Notes under the pieces: generated by a model
What the model saw: the letters and a program-made list of their open reading frames with translations, nothing else
Told to the model about the DNA's origin: nothing
Database searches by the model: none
Source: Acanthosepion pharaonis
Taxonomy: Eukaryota > Mollusca > Cephalopoda > Sepiida > Sepiidae
NCBI GenBank assembly: GCA_903632075.3
Contig: CAHIKZ030001777.1
Location: 124,001 to 188,000, forward strand
Direction: 5' to 3'
DNA: 64,000 nt
Made by a program: the position numbers and the translations under genes
Shown here: positions 10,052 through 20,388 of the stretch, in pieces
Layout of the letters: each line of letters opens with the position of its first letter
Position numbering within the stretch: position 1 is the first letter of the stretch

Positions 10052-10690
10052 TGTTACGTGTTGATAATTGTAACAAAGAAAAAAAAAATGATTTACCACA
10101 ACACAGAGCTAAATCACAAACAAATATTTAATTTACTAAAACAGAACATAAAATATATACAAGATAAACAATTGTGGCCTACAAAACAGAAAACACAGAG
10201 TTACTGGCAAGTGTTACGAGGGGAGAAGGAAAGGGAGTCAAATATCTTTTAAATCACTTTAGGGCTAGTGAAGTAATCTAAGTGCTATATTTGGAAATCC
10301 ACAAAGGTGTGTAAATAAATATTAATTTTAGTTTGGTCAATGAAAATTAGTCAAAATTCTATTTACCAACTTTGTTCCATGAAATTCTCTTTTGGGTTTG
10401 TTGGTCGGCAACTTTTTATAGAGATTCTTTCGGCTGGATATAATAGTCCTTGAATCAAAAGCCGGAGTTGATACTGACAGCAATCTGTTTTCACCAACTG
10501 ACAACCCTTTTCCAAAATCCCATTTTTTATAGGGGCTAACACCTAATTTGCATTTTTCTAGATGTTTCTCGAATCATCTAGATTTTTCTCGAATATACTA
10601 GAATGATCTAGAATCTTCCAAACATTCTATTTCTAATTTCTCTATTTTACAACTACTTCATGAATGAAAACTTTTTTGTAATAACAAGTA
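10052..10690 (-). repeat. 5' LTR of the Gmr1-like element
   Basis: Starts TGTTACGTGTTGATAATTG on the plus strand at the inner edge. It matches the 3' LTR until AATAACAAGTA, then stops; the last 48 bases or so present in the other LTR are missing. Differences between copies are mostly homopolymer indels plus one short block (CACCACCTCCCAA versus CACCAACTGACAA). Confidence 0.85.
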
Positions 10691-10762
10691 CTTGACACTT
10701 ATCTGGTCTGGAGAAATTTTGTTCACCAATGAGGCACATATAGGTTATGCTGGCTTTTCCTT

Positions 10763-11760
10763 CTACTTTTGAAGGATTTTTAATTCCCTCAGACGCTGAA
10801 GTTGAAGGTTCTTTTTCTCAATGATGTCCGGCCCCACCCAATACACATCATCCCTAGTATGATATTTCTTTTTGTGTTCTGATGTCATTTTGTGCAAAAG
10901 TTCCTCTTCTGAGCTTCCCAACAGGGAGCTCCTAGGACTTTTGACTAATGTTGATAGTGGTTGTGGTGATGGGGGAGGAGGTGGTGCTAGGATGAGAGAG
11001 GAGAGTGGGGGAATGTGTGGTGGACTGTGTAAGCAGGTTGGTGAATTGATTTTTTTTGAAGGTGAAAATTTGAGAGTTGGAGAAGGACAGTTTTGGTGTG
11101 GGGATATAGCTTTGAACTTTGGTTTATTGTCTTTTTTTTGTGATGATGATGTATGTTTACTTGGGGAGGACTTTTTGCTGGGGGAGGCATCTCCCTTCAC
11201 TGGCTTGTTTTTGGTCTCTAATCATCGAAAGTTTCTCTTTTTCTTTTGAAGGACTTGCATATAATATGGTTGGTATCTTTAAGGCCTCTGCATAGCTGGT
11301 CTTTCCTTCCTGCTCAGTGCTGGGGTAGCTGATGTATTTTTGCTCATTTTCAGGAATATCTACCAATAATCTTCCATCTTTTCTGCTGTCTTAAGTGCTG
11401 AATCATTCTCTTAGTCCTTAGTTTTGTTTGTCTCATTAGGAGGAAAATCTGATTTTGTGTGCTATCCACTTTTTCCTTTTTATGGGGCAAACTGCAGAGA
11501 GATGCCCATTCTCTCCACATTGCCAGCAAGCTGGTTTCCATCCTGAGTCAATAAGTGACAATTTTCTGCCAATTGGGGACAGTGTTGAATGATTTGTGGC
11601 TCATCATTATCTTTCTTTCTGTAATCATCTCTATCAAGTCTCTGTATTGCATTAAAAATGCTCCAACCTGTTGACCAGAGATAAAACTGGGCACCCTCAT
11701 CATCCTTGGTATTCAACTCTCAATATGCATTCCTTGTTTTGAAGGCTGCACAACAATGCT
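10763..11760 (-). pseudogene. LINE ORF1-like relic (zinc knuckle, Ser/Pro/Lys-rich region)
   Basis: At about 11480-11540 the minus strand encodes KPACWQCGENGHLSAVCP, a CX2CX4HX4C knuckle very like the ORF1 knuckles at 15.2 and 23.4 kb (CWKCGETGHLSSSC). Downstream, 11200-10763 is a Ser/Pro/Lys-rich stretch (SPSKKSSPSKHTSSSQKK) like the linker in ORF1 at 24.0 kb, ending in a charged segment. Several frames are needed. No EN or RT follows in the expected direction because the Gmr1-like element lies there. The similarity in order suggests a third, diverged subfamily of the same LINE group. Confidence 0.65.
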
Positions 11761-12029
11761 TGTGAGACCAAAGTGAAGGTACATGTGAAGGAAATCATAT
11801 GCAGTTATACCAAGGAGATAGATCTGATGATGGAGACATGACAGAAACCCAGTGTTATTGTATAAGATTATTGGTGAAGAAATGGATATGACTAAATTGC
11901 TTAGGGGAAGCTACCATCAATGAGAAAAGAGTGGAATTTGGAGCAATTCAGTGTACTGGGAAATTGCAGCCAAAGAGTGGGAATCACATGGTTGAGGGAG
12001 AGGATACTGAAATTGAGGACAATGATTTA

Positions 12030-13000
12030 CATGTGAAATTTAATGGGAAGACATGGATGGTGAAGTGGTTTTAGAATAGGGAAATTCCAGTACTGAAGAA
12101 CAAAATTGATTGTTACAAAGTTTCTCTTAGAAATGAGGTCAAAGTTGAATTTGAGAAAGAAGAGAGTTGGATCAAAAGACTGCATTGAGAGGAAGATGCA
12201 AAGACTAGGGTACTCAAATGACAATGGTTGTTCAACAGATGAAATGAAAGGTTCAATTGGTATTGGATTTTAGGGAACTAAACAGCCAGGTGTTATACCA
12301 TACTAGAGGTAATTTAGTGGACATATATGAAGAGACTTTGAGGAAGTTGCAATAGATGATGTAACATTTACAGTTGTGGGCCTGAAGTCAGCCTGCTTGC
12401 AGCTTCGAGTGAACAAAATGTTATGGCGATATCAGCCAGTCAACTATAGAGGACCAGGCTTGGTTTGGGGCTGAACTGTGCACCAAAAGTCATGGCAATG
12501 GACTTCAGGACAATATTGGGGAAAGTGAAGGAAGTAAGAAGAGCCATTAGCTGACATTCTTGTGTTTGAGACAATGGTGATGGTGAAGGAGGTTATAAGG
12601 CAATTAAAAAGAATTGGGTTAAGTTTGAAGCTGCCAGAATCTTTGGTAGATGTGCAGTGTATCAGGGTTCAAAATAAAGACAGGTTAGAAGAACTAATGT
12701 TTCAGAGGAGATTGGGGTTCTGTGAATGAAAATGAATTGAGAAGGGAGCTATTTTCAATGTGCAGAAAATTTGGGGGGCACTATTCCATTGCTGAATGGC
12801 TCCAGACTGCATGTAACTATATTAACAAAAGAACAGAAAGAATGAACTGGGAGGATCAGGTGGGTGAAAGGATGATGAGGGATGTTGTAGAAAAGATGTG
12901 ACAGGAAAGTGGTATGTGCCTGAAAGCAAGTTTAAGGTCATATGGAGTGATGGCATTAGTGTGGTGACAGTCATTGTTATGGAAGTAGATGGGCGGGGTT
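12030..13000 (+). pseudogene. Gypsy-like RT/RNase H relic, same lineage as 35.2-37.7 kb
   Basis: Broken frames read VKWF, then PVLKNKIDCYKVSLRNEVKVE, VLDFRELNSQV, and a TVVGLKSACLQLRVNKMLW block that matches RT motif A sequence. Further on, a stretch containing KFGGHYSIAEWLQ parallels LVGYFPVCGWLRVA in the relic at 37.1 kb. Stops and frameshifts are frequent and the catalytic box is not recognisable. Old, clearly non-functional. From 11.76 to 12.03 kb I see nothing definite. Confidence 0.62.
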
Positions 13001-13130
13001 AGTATAAAAAGTGAATTAAGTAATTTGGGAGAGAATATTAATCCAGTTTGAACATTGTGAGTAAAAATAGAACATGCTCAGTTGAGGTGGGAACTCTTCA
13101 GTATACAGAAAAGCCCTGTGTTGGACTGTT
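13001..13130 (+). repeat. LTR-like fragment with promoter block
   Basis: The segment 13066-13110 carries GTTGAGGTGGGAACTCTTCA with flanking bases that recur at 33.30-33.35 kb with only a few mismatches. In the other copy it lies just after a TATA box in an LTR. Here it lies downstream of the gypsy-like RT relic, where a 3' LTR should be. LTR edges are not resolved. Confidence 0.55.
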
Positions 13131-13199
13131 GTTTTGTCCCTCTGAGAGTCGTTTGAAACTTTGACTATCGTTATACCATTACATTTTGGATTTATTTTA

Positions 13200-14389
13200 C
13201 CATTTTCTTACATTCCTTTTCTGATTATTTGGTAAATATTTGATTTTTTCTTTCATTTCAATTCCATATCCTCCCCATTTTTTATTTTTAATTTATTTTG
13301 CTATTAATTTTTTATTATTTAACTTTTTTATTTTTCTCTTACATTTCCTTCTCCATTTTTTAAATTTATTTCATCCTTGTACCCACTTCCCAGAGTATAT
13401 TTGTTTATTTTTTATTTCTACGTTTTTACGTTCGACTTTATTTTTCTTTGTTTATTACATGTCACTTTATTCTGTGTTCTTTCTTTTAATCCGTAAAGTT
13501 CTGTGTTTTTATCTGTTTATTTTTCGTTTGTAAAATATTTGATTGTAAATTTTGTGTTTATTTTGTATATTCCGTCCATTTTTTTTCCTTGTTTATCTTT
13601 TTGTTTTTTGGGTTGTTTTGTATCGGCAGCCATATTGTGAATTGTGACATATTTTGAGTTTCGTATTTTCTAGTGTTTTCTTTTTTCTTGTATAACGTAT
13701 CATTTATTATTGTTTATTTTGTTTGTTTTCACGTCTTTAGTCTATTTGTTTGTTTATACGTTCTTTTGTCTTGTGTTTTCGACTGCTTTTAATTCGTTCA
13801 TTATCGTCTGTTGCCTATTTTATTTGTTTACATTGTCCTATTCGTTTGTCTAAATTTATTTTGCATTTAGGCGAACTTTGTCCATTTATTTTTCATTTAT
13901 TTAATCTATTGTACGTCCTTTTGCATTACGTTTAAAATTTGTACCGCCTTGAGGCAAATGTTACTTATTTGTTTCTCATCTCTCGTCTATTTAATTTTGT
14001 TCGTTCTAATGTTTAGTGTTTTTCCTTGTTAACTGTTTAAATTCTGTTCATTTGTATTTAGGCAAACCTCGTTTTGCCTTTGTGCATTTTTGTGAGTCAT
14101 TGATTGGTTTTTGTAATTGTTAACTGTATTCTTTTGTGCATACCTAAATTTTTTTTGTTTATTTTTATTTTGTTTTGTTTGTGACCTTTTTTGAAAATCT
14201 GTGTTGATTGTTTGAAAAGTTTTCTGTCTTTGTAAAAAAAAAAAAAAAAAAACCTACCCTACCCGTTTTTCTTATAAGAAAGTAGATTAAACAAACCTCC
14301 CCCCCATCTATTTTTCTTTTAAAAAATGGTCTGTAAAAATCTATTTGGGACTAAAAGAAAAAAAAAGATCCACCCGATAAGAAAAAATA
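13200..14389 (+). other. T-rich 5' UTR of LINE copy 1
   Basis: Very T-rich with no credible ORF. It shares blocks with the leader of copy 2, notably a GTAAAGTTC segment near 13495, a TTTTGTGTTTATTTTGTA segment near 13550, and GGCAGCCATATTGT at about 13626 (copy 2: 21990). Exact 5' end not resolved. Confidence 0.65.
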
Positions 14390-16347
14390 AAAAATGAGGA
14401 GGATGTTACAGAGAAAACTGTAAGTGATGAAAAATCCCAAGAGCATGAGGTTGTTGCTGAAGTCAACAGTTCCAGTGAAAGTATGGTTGCTGAAAAGTTT
14501 AAACCCGATGAAGCTATGGAAGCCAAAAGTGGCCAAAATACTCCAAATAAGTCAGATGAAGAAGAAAAAGACAAAAATAAAGAAGCTGTAGTGGTCAGAG
14601 AGACGCCCTCCGGCTGGAAGTCCCCGCCTAAGTGTTCAATCAACATCACAGAGTTCCCCGAGAAAGCCAAAGGTTACACACATCTGGTGACAGCAGATGG
14701 GCCTTTGGTTAATGCCGAGGAATTGAACAGAGTTGAAAAAAGAATTGTGTCAGTCTTTGTGGTGGACTAGCGTTCGCGCAAAATTTGTCGCTCTACAAAA
14801 GACACCGTGATTAAGACCTGAATTTCTCTGGGGATCAAACCCCAGAGGGTTATCAAAGGAAAGGGATTCTTTATGTGGGACGTACTGTTACCCACGCCTG
14901 CCGACTGTAAAGCCGTTTCCATCGCGACCTTATAACGAAAGATCTTATTCTGCGTACAGAATATGAATTCAGGCGGAGGACCAAGGTTTCAGATTTGAGG
15001 TTCCTCCTCAGATCGTCGGCGAGAACTTGGCTGCTTATTTGGCCCAATTTGGGTAGATACTCAGTGCTTCCTCTGACGATTTGACTGGGAAGGGTGAAGT
15101 TTTGAGATCATGATAGACCAGAAAGCCTTCACCTCCATCCCCAACTGTCTGGATGTAGCGGGCCAGAGGATGCCAATCATCGTCACTGGGCGTAGACCGA
15201 CATGCTGGAAGTGTGGGGAGACTGGTCACCTGTCCTCTTCCTGCACAGAGAAGAGGGCCTCTGAGACTCTGGACCCTGTCGATCCAAATCCCCCTGCGAC
15301 CGCGTCTGTTACATCCGTCTCGCTTGTAATGGGTATGCCAGCGACCGGGACCGGTGTGGTTAGATCCCCTGTTGGGTCTCTCTCTCAGCCCCCATTCCCC
15401 GAAAAGTCTTTGCCCGCCGCTTGTGCGGTTGCGGAGTATGGAGAGTGGGAATGGCAGGTCGTTAGCAAGGTCAAAGGGAAACTCCGGGAAGCGGGACCTC
15501 GTTCCACAGAAGTCCCCACGGCGAATGACACACACAGCCCCACTCCCTCTACCAGTACTAAAGGCGACTCTTCGACCACATACGCCGAAAAACTTCGTCA
15601 GCAGCACCTGAAGTATGAGCCGTCATTTGAAAAAAAAGAAAAACTATTAAAACTAAAGAAATCCCTCAAGTAATAACCTGCAAATATTATAAGTAAATCC
15701 ACATCAGCTCCATCTTCCAAGTTAACTCCACTGAGGAAAAAATCCCCTTCTAAATCTCCGTTAATAACCCCTACTCCTGCCAAAACTCCACATCCATCAC
15801 CTATTATAACACAAAAAACTGAGGCTCAAAAGAGGCAACGAAGCCCATCACTAGACACTCCAGAGCCAGTCAAGGAAAAAAAGTTAAACATAAAACTCTT
15901 TTCAATAAGGGGGAAGATGTCTGTCGTATTGAAAAACATCAATCCGATAGGGCTTTCTCACAATCCCGTAAAGCGAAAGACCTAAAAATTAAAGATAATC
16001 CTAGAAACTTCCCACTAGCTAAAAGAGTATTAACTGTGGTTAGAGCGGGACATGGCTCAGAAAATATCTGGGCCATGTTACGTGAAGCAAATAGCGCGTT
16101 CGACGTATACCCGCCATTAGCATATTTTGATAAGGAAAACGAAAAGAAACTGAATCAACTTTGTACAGGGAGGCTCCCGCTTTTCGTTCACCCCTCCCTG
16201 TATAGAGCCCTTAAACTAATTTTGCCCCTGGACATTGGTGATCTGTCTCCTGATGGCACCATCAAGAATGAGATGGGTACTGGCTCCATGGGAGAGGCCA
16301 TCGGTGTCCTTTCTCCTGCCACGTTCAATCCAGGAGAGCAACCCTAA
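14390..16347 (+). pseudogene. LINE copy 1 ORF1 (RNA-binding protein), broken
   Basis: Frame 14.39-14.77 kb ends in a premature stop after RIVSVFVVD, where copy 2 reads on. The zinc knuckle CWKCGETGHLSSSC lies at about 15203-15244 in the frame from 15110. The C-terminal block with VHPSLYRALKLILPLDIGDL sits at 16.19-16.25 kb and ends in TAA at 16347. ORF1 proteins of this kind coat the LINE RNA. Several frameshifts occur between 14.8 and 16.0 kb. ORF2 starts 12 bases later in the same phase. Confidence 0.83.
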
Positions 16348-16359
16348 TCGGTTTTCACT

Positions 16360-16930
16360 ATGGCTCTCTGGTTAGCTAGCTTGAATGTCCGAGGACTGAG
16401 GTCCGAGTCTCGCAGGGCGACGCTATATCGTGATCTCCAGCGCCTCGGGGTGGATGTATGTTGTGTACAAGAGACCCGTTTTTCTTCTCGCGATCATGAC
16501 AGCATTCTGTCTAGGGGTTTTTCCCTCTATTCAGCATGTTATGATGGACGCTCGAGGGGTGTCTCTTGGCTAGTGAGCAAGTCGTTGAAGGCTGCGTGAG
16601 CTCTTGTCTTCGCAGATCCGGCGGACAGACATTGCGTGCTGGATGTTACCATAAAGGATAAGGCTGACGAGGGCTGAACATTATGTGTTCTTATTCTTGC
16701 TAGGTGTTATGAGAGTCGTGATTTGGACGACACATCAGAAGGAATTCCATGAAGGTCAGAAGTTCACTTCTTCCCCACTGATCTTATACGTTAAGCATAA
16801 GCTTAAGGTTAAGATTAGGACGGAAAGGCAGCGACTCACTTCATCGGAATTCGGCAAAAGGTGGGTAAATCTTGCGCGTTTGTGTCGTATGAAAGGGGCT
16901 GACTTGGAGTGGCTTTTTGATGCCGGTTAG
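16360..16930 (+). pseudogene. LINE copy 1 ORF2, endonuclease start fused to C-terminus
   Basis: Begins MALWLASLNVRGLRSESRR, the N-terminus of an apurinic-type endonuclease, with the catalytic-type Glu intact in CVQETRFSS. A stop occurs after KSLKAA at 16599. Near 16663 the sequence jumps from the equivalent of codon 100 of copy 2 to its final part (EHYVF-like, GVMRVVIWTTHQKEFHEGQK) and ends LEWLFDAG at 16930. The junction carries a short GACGAGG-like insert flanked by GGCTGA. RT is wholly absent. Confidence 0.88.
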
Positions 16931-17430
16931 GCATCAGGATTTTGCTCTACCTGGGTTGAACATAGACAACCCGTCCCGGAATTAGGTTAGCTTAGGTCTG
17001 TTTTTTTTAATTTTTAGTTTCCTTTTTCTATAAATTTAGCTAGGGTATGTATGGTCATCGGCCTCTTTTATTTCTGTCCTTATTTTTTCTTTTTTTAATC
17101 CCCATCCCCTCCCTCGTTAGGTGGTCAGTGATGTTAGTTCTCTGGTGTATGCGGAGCGCCTTTCGTTTCGAGTGTGTGTTTTCGCATTTGTTGTGTCAGA
17201 ATGAGTGCGTGTGAGTACTTGGGATGGATGGATGTTTTCTATATTTTTATAGCTCCGCATCGATTTCGTTTAGTTAACTGATATTTCTGCCACATTTAAG
17301 GCTTGTGGGTTTTTTTTATTACTAACATGATTTTGTTTAGTTACATGTAAATATTTTAAGTCATATTGTATATAACATTGGGAATATCTAAACTTGTTTT
17401 TATTCCTCTCTCCTTTGTTAGCTCAACTGT
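16931..17430 (+). other. 3' UTR of LINE copy 1, incomplete
   Basis: Aligns by eye with 28117-28610 of copy 2 (shared GCTAGGGT, CAGTTCTCTGGTG-like and CGTTTAGTTAACTGAT-like blocks). The last part, with the AATAAATAT end, is missing. Confidence 0.75.
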
Positions 17431-17479
17431 TAAGAAAGTTGGTTTACTGTGTCGTGAAAGATAGTTTTTCTCTCAGGAA

Positions 17480-17912
17480 ACTTACATGTCTACAAATGTA
17501 CCATTCACCCATGCTTGGAATATTGCAGCTACCTATGGTACGGTGCTCCTGCTTATATATCTAGAAATATTTGGTAAATCCAAGGAAGAATCAGCAATAT
17601 TATTGGTCCTGATCTGGTGTCTCAGTTACTTTCCCTCTACCGTAAATTTGTCTCCCTCTGTCTTTTCTTTAAATACTTTCATGGTAATTGTTCGGATAAT
17701 CTTTTCGCTATGGTACTTGGATTTTTTAAATTAAGCGTCGAGGTCTCATCAACTTACAGTTGAGTTGGCTAGATGGAACCGTAAGTTCTATGGTAATAGT
17801 TTCTTTTCTCGCACTTCTCGTTTGTGTAATTACCTCTTGGCTCCATGCTTTCCAGCCAAATGTAATCTTCAAAAATTTAAGTGTAATGTCAATCGCTATC
17901 TACTATCCTCCT
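17480..17912 (+). pseudogene. Jockey-like LINE, C-terminal tail
   Basis: After a short frame at 17486-17734, another phase reads NSFFSRTSRLCNYLLAPCFP and NLQKFKCNVNRYLLSS before a stop. This is the conserved end of jockey-like ORF2. A frameshift lies near 17730. It is a different copy from the piece at 4.1-4.5 kb, and is short because of 5' truncation. Confidence 0.78.
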
Positions 17913-18174
17913 GATTAATCTTCTTTTGTTCTCGCTCCTTAGTAATGTTTCTATTTTCTAATTCTTCCGCACCCAGTAAACCTTTGTTTCTTTGCGGCTT
18001 TACTGCCTTGCTTGGGGTAAATTCGATTAAAAAAAAAGTTCGGAGTTTCCTGTAGTTTATCCTGATCGATATACAACTGATAAAGGCCAGGCAGCACAAC
18101 GGCCGAAACGCCAACACAAGCATACGTGCGTACATTATATATGCGGATGATATCTTCTTTTATGTCGGGTCCCT

Positions 18175-18560
18175 TCACAACATAGGCGATCTTAGCTCTC
18201 CACAACTTCCTATCTCTTGTGAACCATAGCAATTTTCTTCCTTTGCTAATGCTTCTGACCTCCGTTCAGTGATCTTTTCACACAAGCTCGTCAGGCAAAT
18301 GGTTCGCTTCCTTCTTCTATCTCTCTTGTCCTCAGTATGCCCCTTGAGGGTTAAGTTTTCCAAGCCATCTTTCCTCATTATGTGTTCAAGCAATTTCAGC
18401 TCATTTTTCCTTATTTTGAGTATAAGTGTTATTTCTACTGCCATTTTCTTTAAGACTTCCTTGTTGCTTACTTGCCCCGTATATGGAATTCCCAGTATCC
18501 TTCTGTAGAACCACATTTCTGCTGCTTCCAGTTTTCTTCTCGTCCATGGGATGATTGCCG
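18175..18560 (-). pseudogene. RTE-like endonuclease/RT, C-terminal fragment
   Basis: Contains LEAAEMWFYRRILGIPYT followed by NKEVLKKM and LKLLEHIMRKDGLENLTLKG, the usual C-terminal end of RTE-type endonuclease-reverse transcriptases. Only the tail remains, in one open frame whose further extension (to 18645) runs into repeat DNA. Confidence 0.75.
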
Positions 18561-18570
18561 AACATTCATC

Positions 18571-18831
18571 ATACTTATTATAAAACCCAGGTTGTGTGTG
18601 TGTCTGTACGTTTATATATTGGATCGGATTTCCTACATTTTTCAACCGATTTCAACAAAACTTCACAGGACTACGTAAAATTACCTTGCGGTGATTCTGA
18701 CAGCGCCAAAAAATTGGGAAAACACAATTGCTTTTGCACAAAATCAATTTGAAAACACGATTAAGAGCCATCGCGAGAATGAAAGGGGGACAACTCATAT
18801 CGAGTTATACTATTATAAAACCCAGGTTGTT

Positions 18832-18863
<32 letters not shown>

Positions 18864-18930
18864 CGTTTATATATGGGATCGGATTTCCTACATTTTTCAA
18901 CCGATTTCAACAAAACTTCACTTTTTTGGC
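18571..18930. repeat. Duplicated (GT)n-associated repeat unit
   Basis: Two copies, about 18575-18670 and 18815-18925, start TATTATAAAACCCAGGTTGT, pass through a GT run (18832-18862 in the second), and share GGATCGGATTTCCTACATTT and CAACCGATTTCAACAAAACT. They are about 240 bp apart in direct orientation. The shape is that of a microsatellite-bearing dispersed repeat. Confidence 0.8.
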
Positions 18931-19034
18931 AGGTAGTGTTTCTTATTGTCTTGCACACTTTTTTCTTTATTTTTACATTCAGAATGCTTTAAAAATTCCA
19001 TTTACAAGACAATTGTTTATAATAAAATTCTATT

Positions 19035-19720
19035 CAATCGGTAGACTCATATTTATTTGACGATGTACCAGTCGGAATATTAATAGATTCTGGAGCAGAC
19101 ATCAACCTTATCGACGGCAAAACGTTTAAAGAAATCCTTAAAGTACGGCCAAACTTAACATTAAAAGAAACAAATTGTAAACCAAAAGCCTATGGGAATA
19201 TTCCAATGCCACTAAGAGGAGAATTTTTCGCAACGCTGACACATGGTCCCAGAAGAAAAGCCCACAAAGTATTCGTTGCAAAGGCATATCAAGGTGGTAA
19301 CATATTAAGTAAGCGGGCCAGCATCGAATTAGGGTTTATCACCACCCCACAGGTGAAATCGATTACAACAAAAAGTATCCCGAAATCAACAAAAGAAATT
19401 CTAGATCGACACCTACCCTCGTTGGAAGGATTAGGAAGAATGAAAAATTTCCAACTCAAAATTAGACTAGACGACAACGTTATACCTGTTGCACAACCGC
19501 CAAGACGAGCACCATTTCATATCCAAAAAGCAGTAGAGGAAAAAAATCAATGAAATGCTAGCTCGCCGTTAGTAGCAATACCGAAACCAAACGGAGAAAG
19601 GCGTGGCAAATAAAGCAGTGAAACGCACTCGCTATCAAATACCAACAGTTGAACAGTTACTGAGTGAAATTGGCAATGCAGATCATTCCTTGGGACGACT
19701 CAAATGCAAAACCGTTTCTA
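19035..19720 (+). pseudogene. Gypsy protease and RT N-terminal fragment
   Basis: An aspartic protease active site VGILIDSGADINLIDG lies near 19070-19115 in a broken frame. The frame 19206-19553 continues with a link region and the pre-RT block (LGRMKNFQLKIRLDDNVIPVAQPPRRAPF). A stop and frameshift occur at about 19553, after which only short RT pieces such as TRYQIPTVEQLL remain. No LTR is adjacent. It could belong with the plus-strand integrase at 32 kb, but that is not shown. Confidence 0.78.
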
Positions 19721-19734
19721 AAATTAGTGAGCTG

Positions 19735-20150
19735 TAGGGGTCCCAAAAACTTTATAACATCTATTCGTACTAGACCATGGACTCTTGAGTACATCATTTC
19801 TCATCTCCGAGAAATCAGCAGCCAACTTCACATTATTCTTCTTTAAATCAGAAATTACATCACCCAGTCATTCCATCTTAAAGGATAGGTCTAAATGTTC
19901 ATCAATCTATAACCCAGGCCTTGATTCATCATGAAAATTCACACGGCAACTAACCTCCTTTAAATTTCTCACTTGATCACCTAAGAATGTTTTAACGAGA
20001 AACTTGCGACTATTCAAGGGAGAGAACTTGTCAGCATACTTATTCGCAAATTCCTTGCATAAGTAGGATCTGAGGCGAATAAAGAAAACAGTAACCAGCG
20101 AGTAAATTCAAGCTCTCCCAACTGGTATTTCAACCTTGAGTCGTTCCTTC
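19735..20150 (-). pseudogene. Unrecognised degraded coding stretch
   Basis: The minus strand reads one phase with only two internal stops over about 340 bases, including KYADKFSPLNSRKFLVKTFL and DVISDLKKNNVKLAADFSEM. Composition looks protein-like, and Gag of a retroelement is a guess from context. No family recognised. The remainder to 20371 shows only repeats of CCCATAAT-CATTGC at about 20260-20335. Confidence 0.3.
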
Positions 20151-20371
20151 TTGAGATCTGTCTCGAAATCACACTAACTGCCCGTTCTTGCCGTCAACCG
20201 TGAACGTCCCTCGAATAACTCCCCGACTCGGAAAAAAGTAGTTGCTTTTAGTTGTTCATATACCCATAATCCCTTGCGTCTTCATGTGATCCCATAATTC
20301 ATTGCGTCCATGTCCCATAATGCATTGCATCGTTATTGCATAAAAATGCGATGCCAGTCCCCCCTCATTCT

Positions 20372-20388
20372 TTTACATTATCTGGCGA
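20372..20388. repeat. Target site duplication, left copy
   Basis: TTTACATTATCTGGCGA occurs here and again at 21409-21425, bracketing the 1-kb LINE fragment exactly. A diverged version (TTTACGTTATCTGGCCGA) follows LINE copy 2 at 28857-28874. Confidence 0.88.

Larger units (their letters stand above)
4511..10690 (-). mobile_element. Gmr1-like Ty3/gypsy LTR retrotransposon (integrase before RT)
   Basis: Two direct repeats of about 640-680 bp bracket an internal region whose minus-strand order is gag (9955), zinc knuckle plus protease (8989-8408), integrase (8112-6889), reverse transcriptase (6887-5795) and RNase H (5652-5314). Ordinary Ty3/gypsy elements carry integrase last; integrase before RT is known for the Gmr1 group, first recognised in deuterostomes. 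A tRNA-Pro-like primer site follows the 5' LTR and a purine tract precedes the 3' LTR. There is no env. The LTRs are nearly identical apart from homopolymer length, so insertion was recent. Single-base frameshifts break most domain boundaries. Outer LTR ends are incomplete and I see no target duplication. Confidence 0.88.
13200..17430 (+). mobile_element. LINE copy 1 (L1/Tx1-like), internally deleted
   Basis: A 5' UTR, a full-span but mutated ORF1 and the first 80 codons of ORF2 are joined to the last 85 codons of ORF2 and most of the 3' UTR. About 3 kb of endonuclease and RT is missing compared with copy 2. The 3' UTR match ends near 17430, about 200-250 bases short of the family end. It cannot move by itself, but both ends that matter for RNA recognition were largely kept. 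Confidence 0.85.

Noticed and set aside
13240..13935. Phe/Leu-rich ORFs in the T-rich leader of LINE copy 1
   Set aside because: Composition artefacts of a T-rich 5' UTR; not conserved in copy 2.
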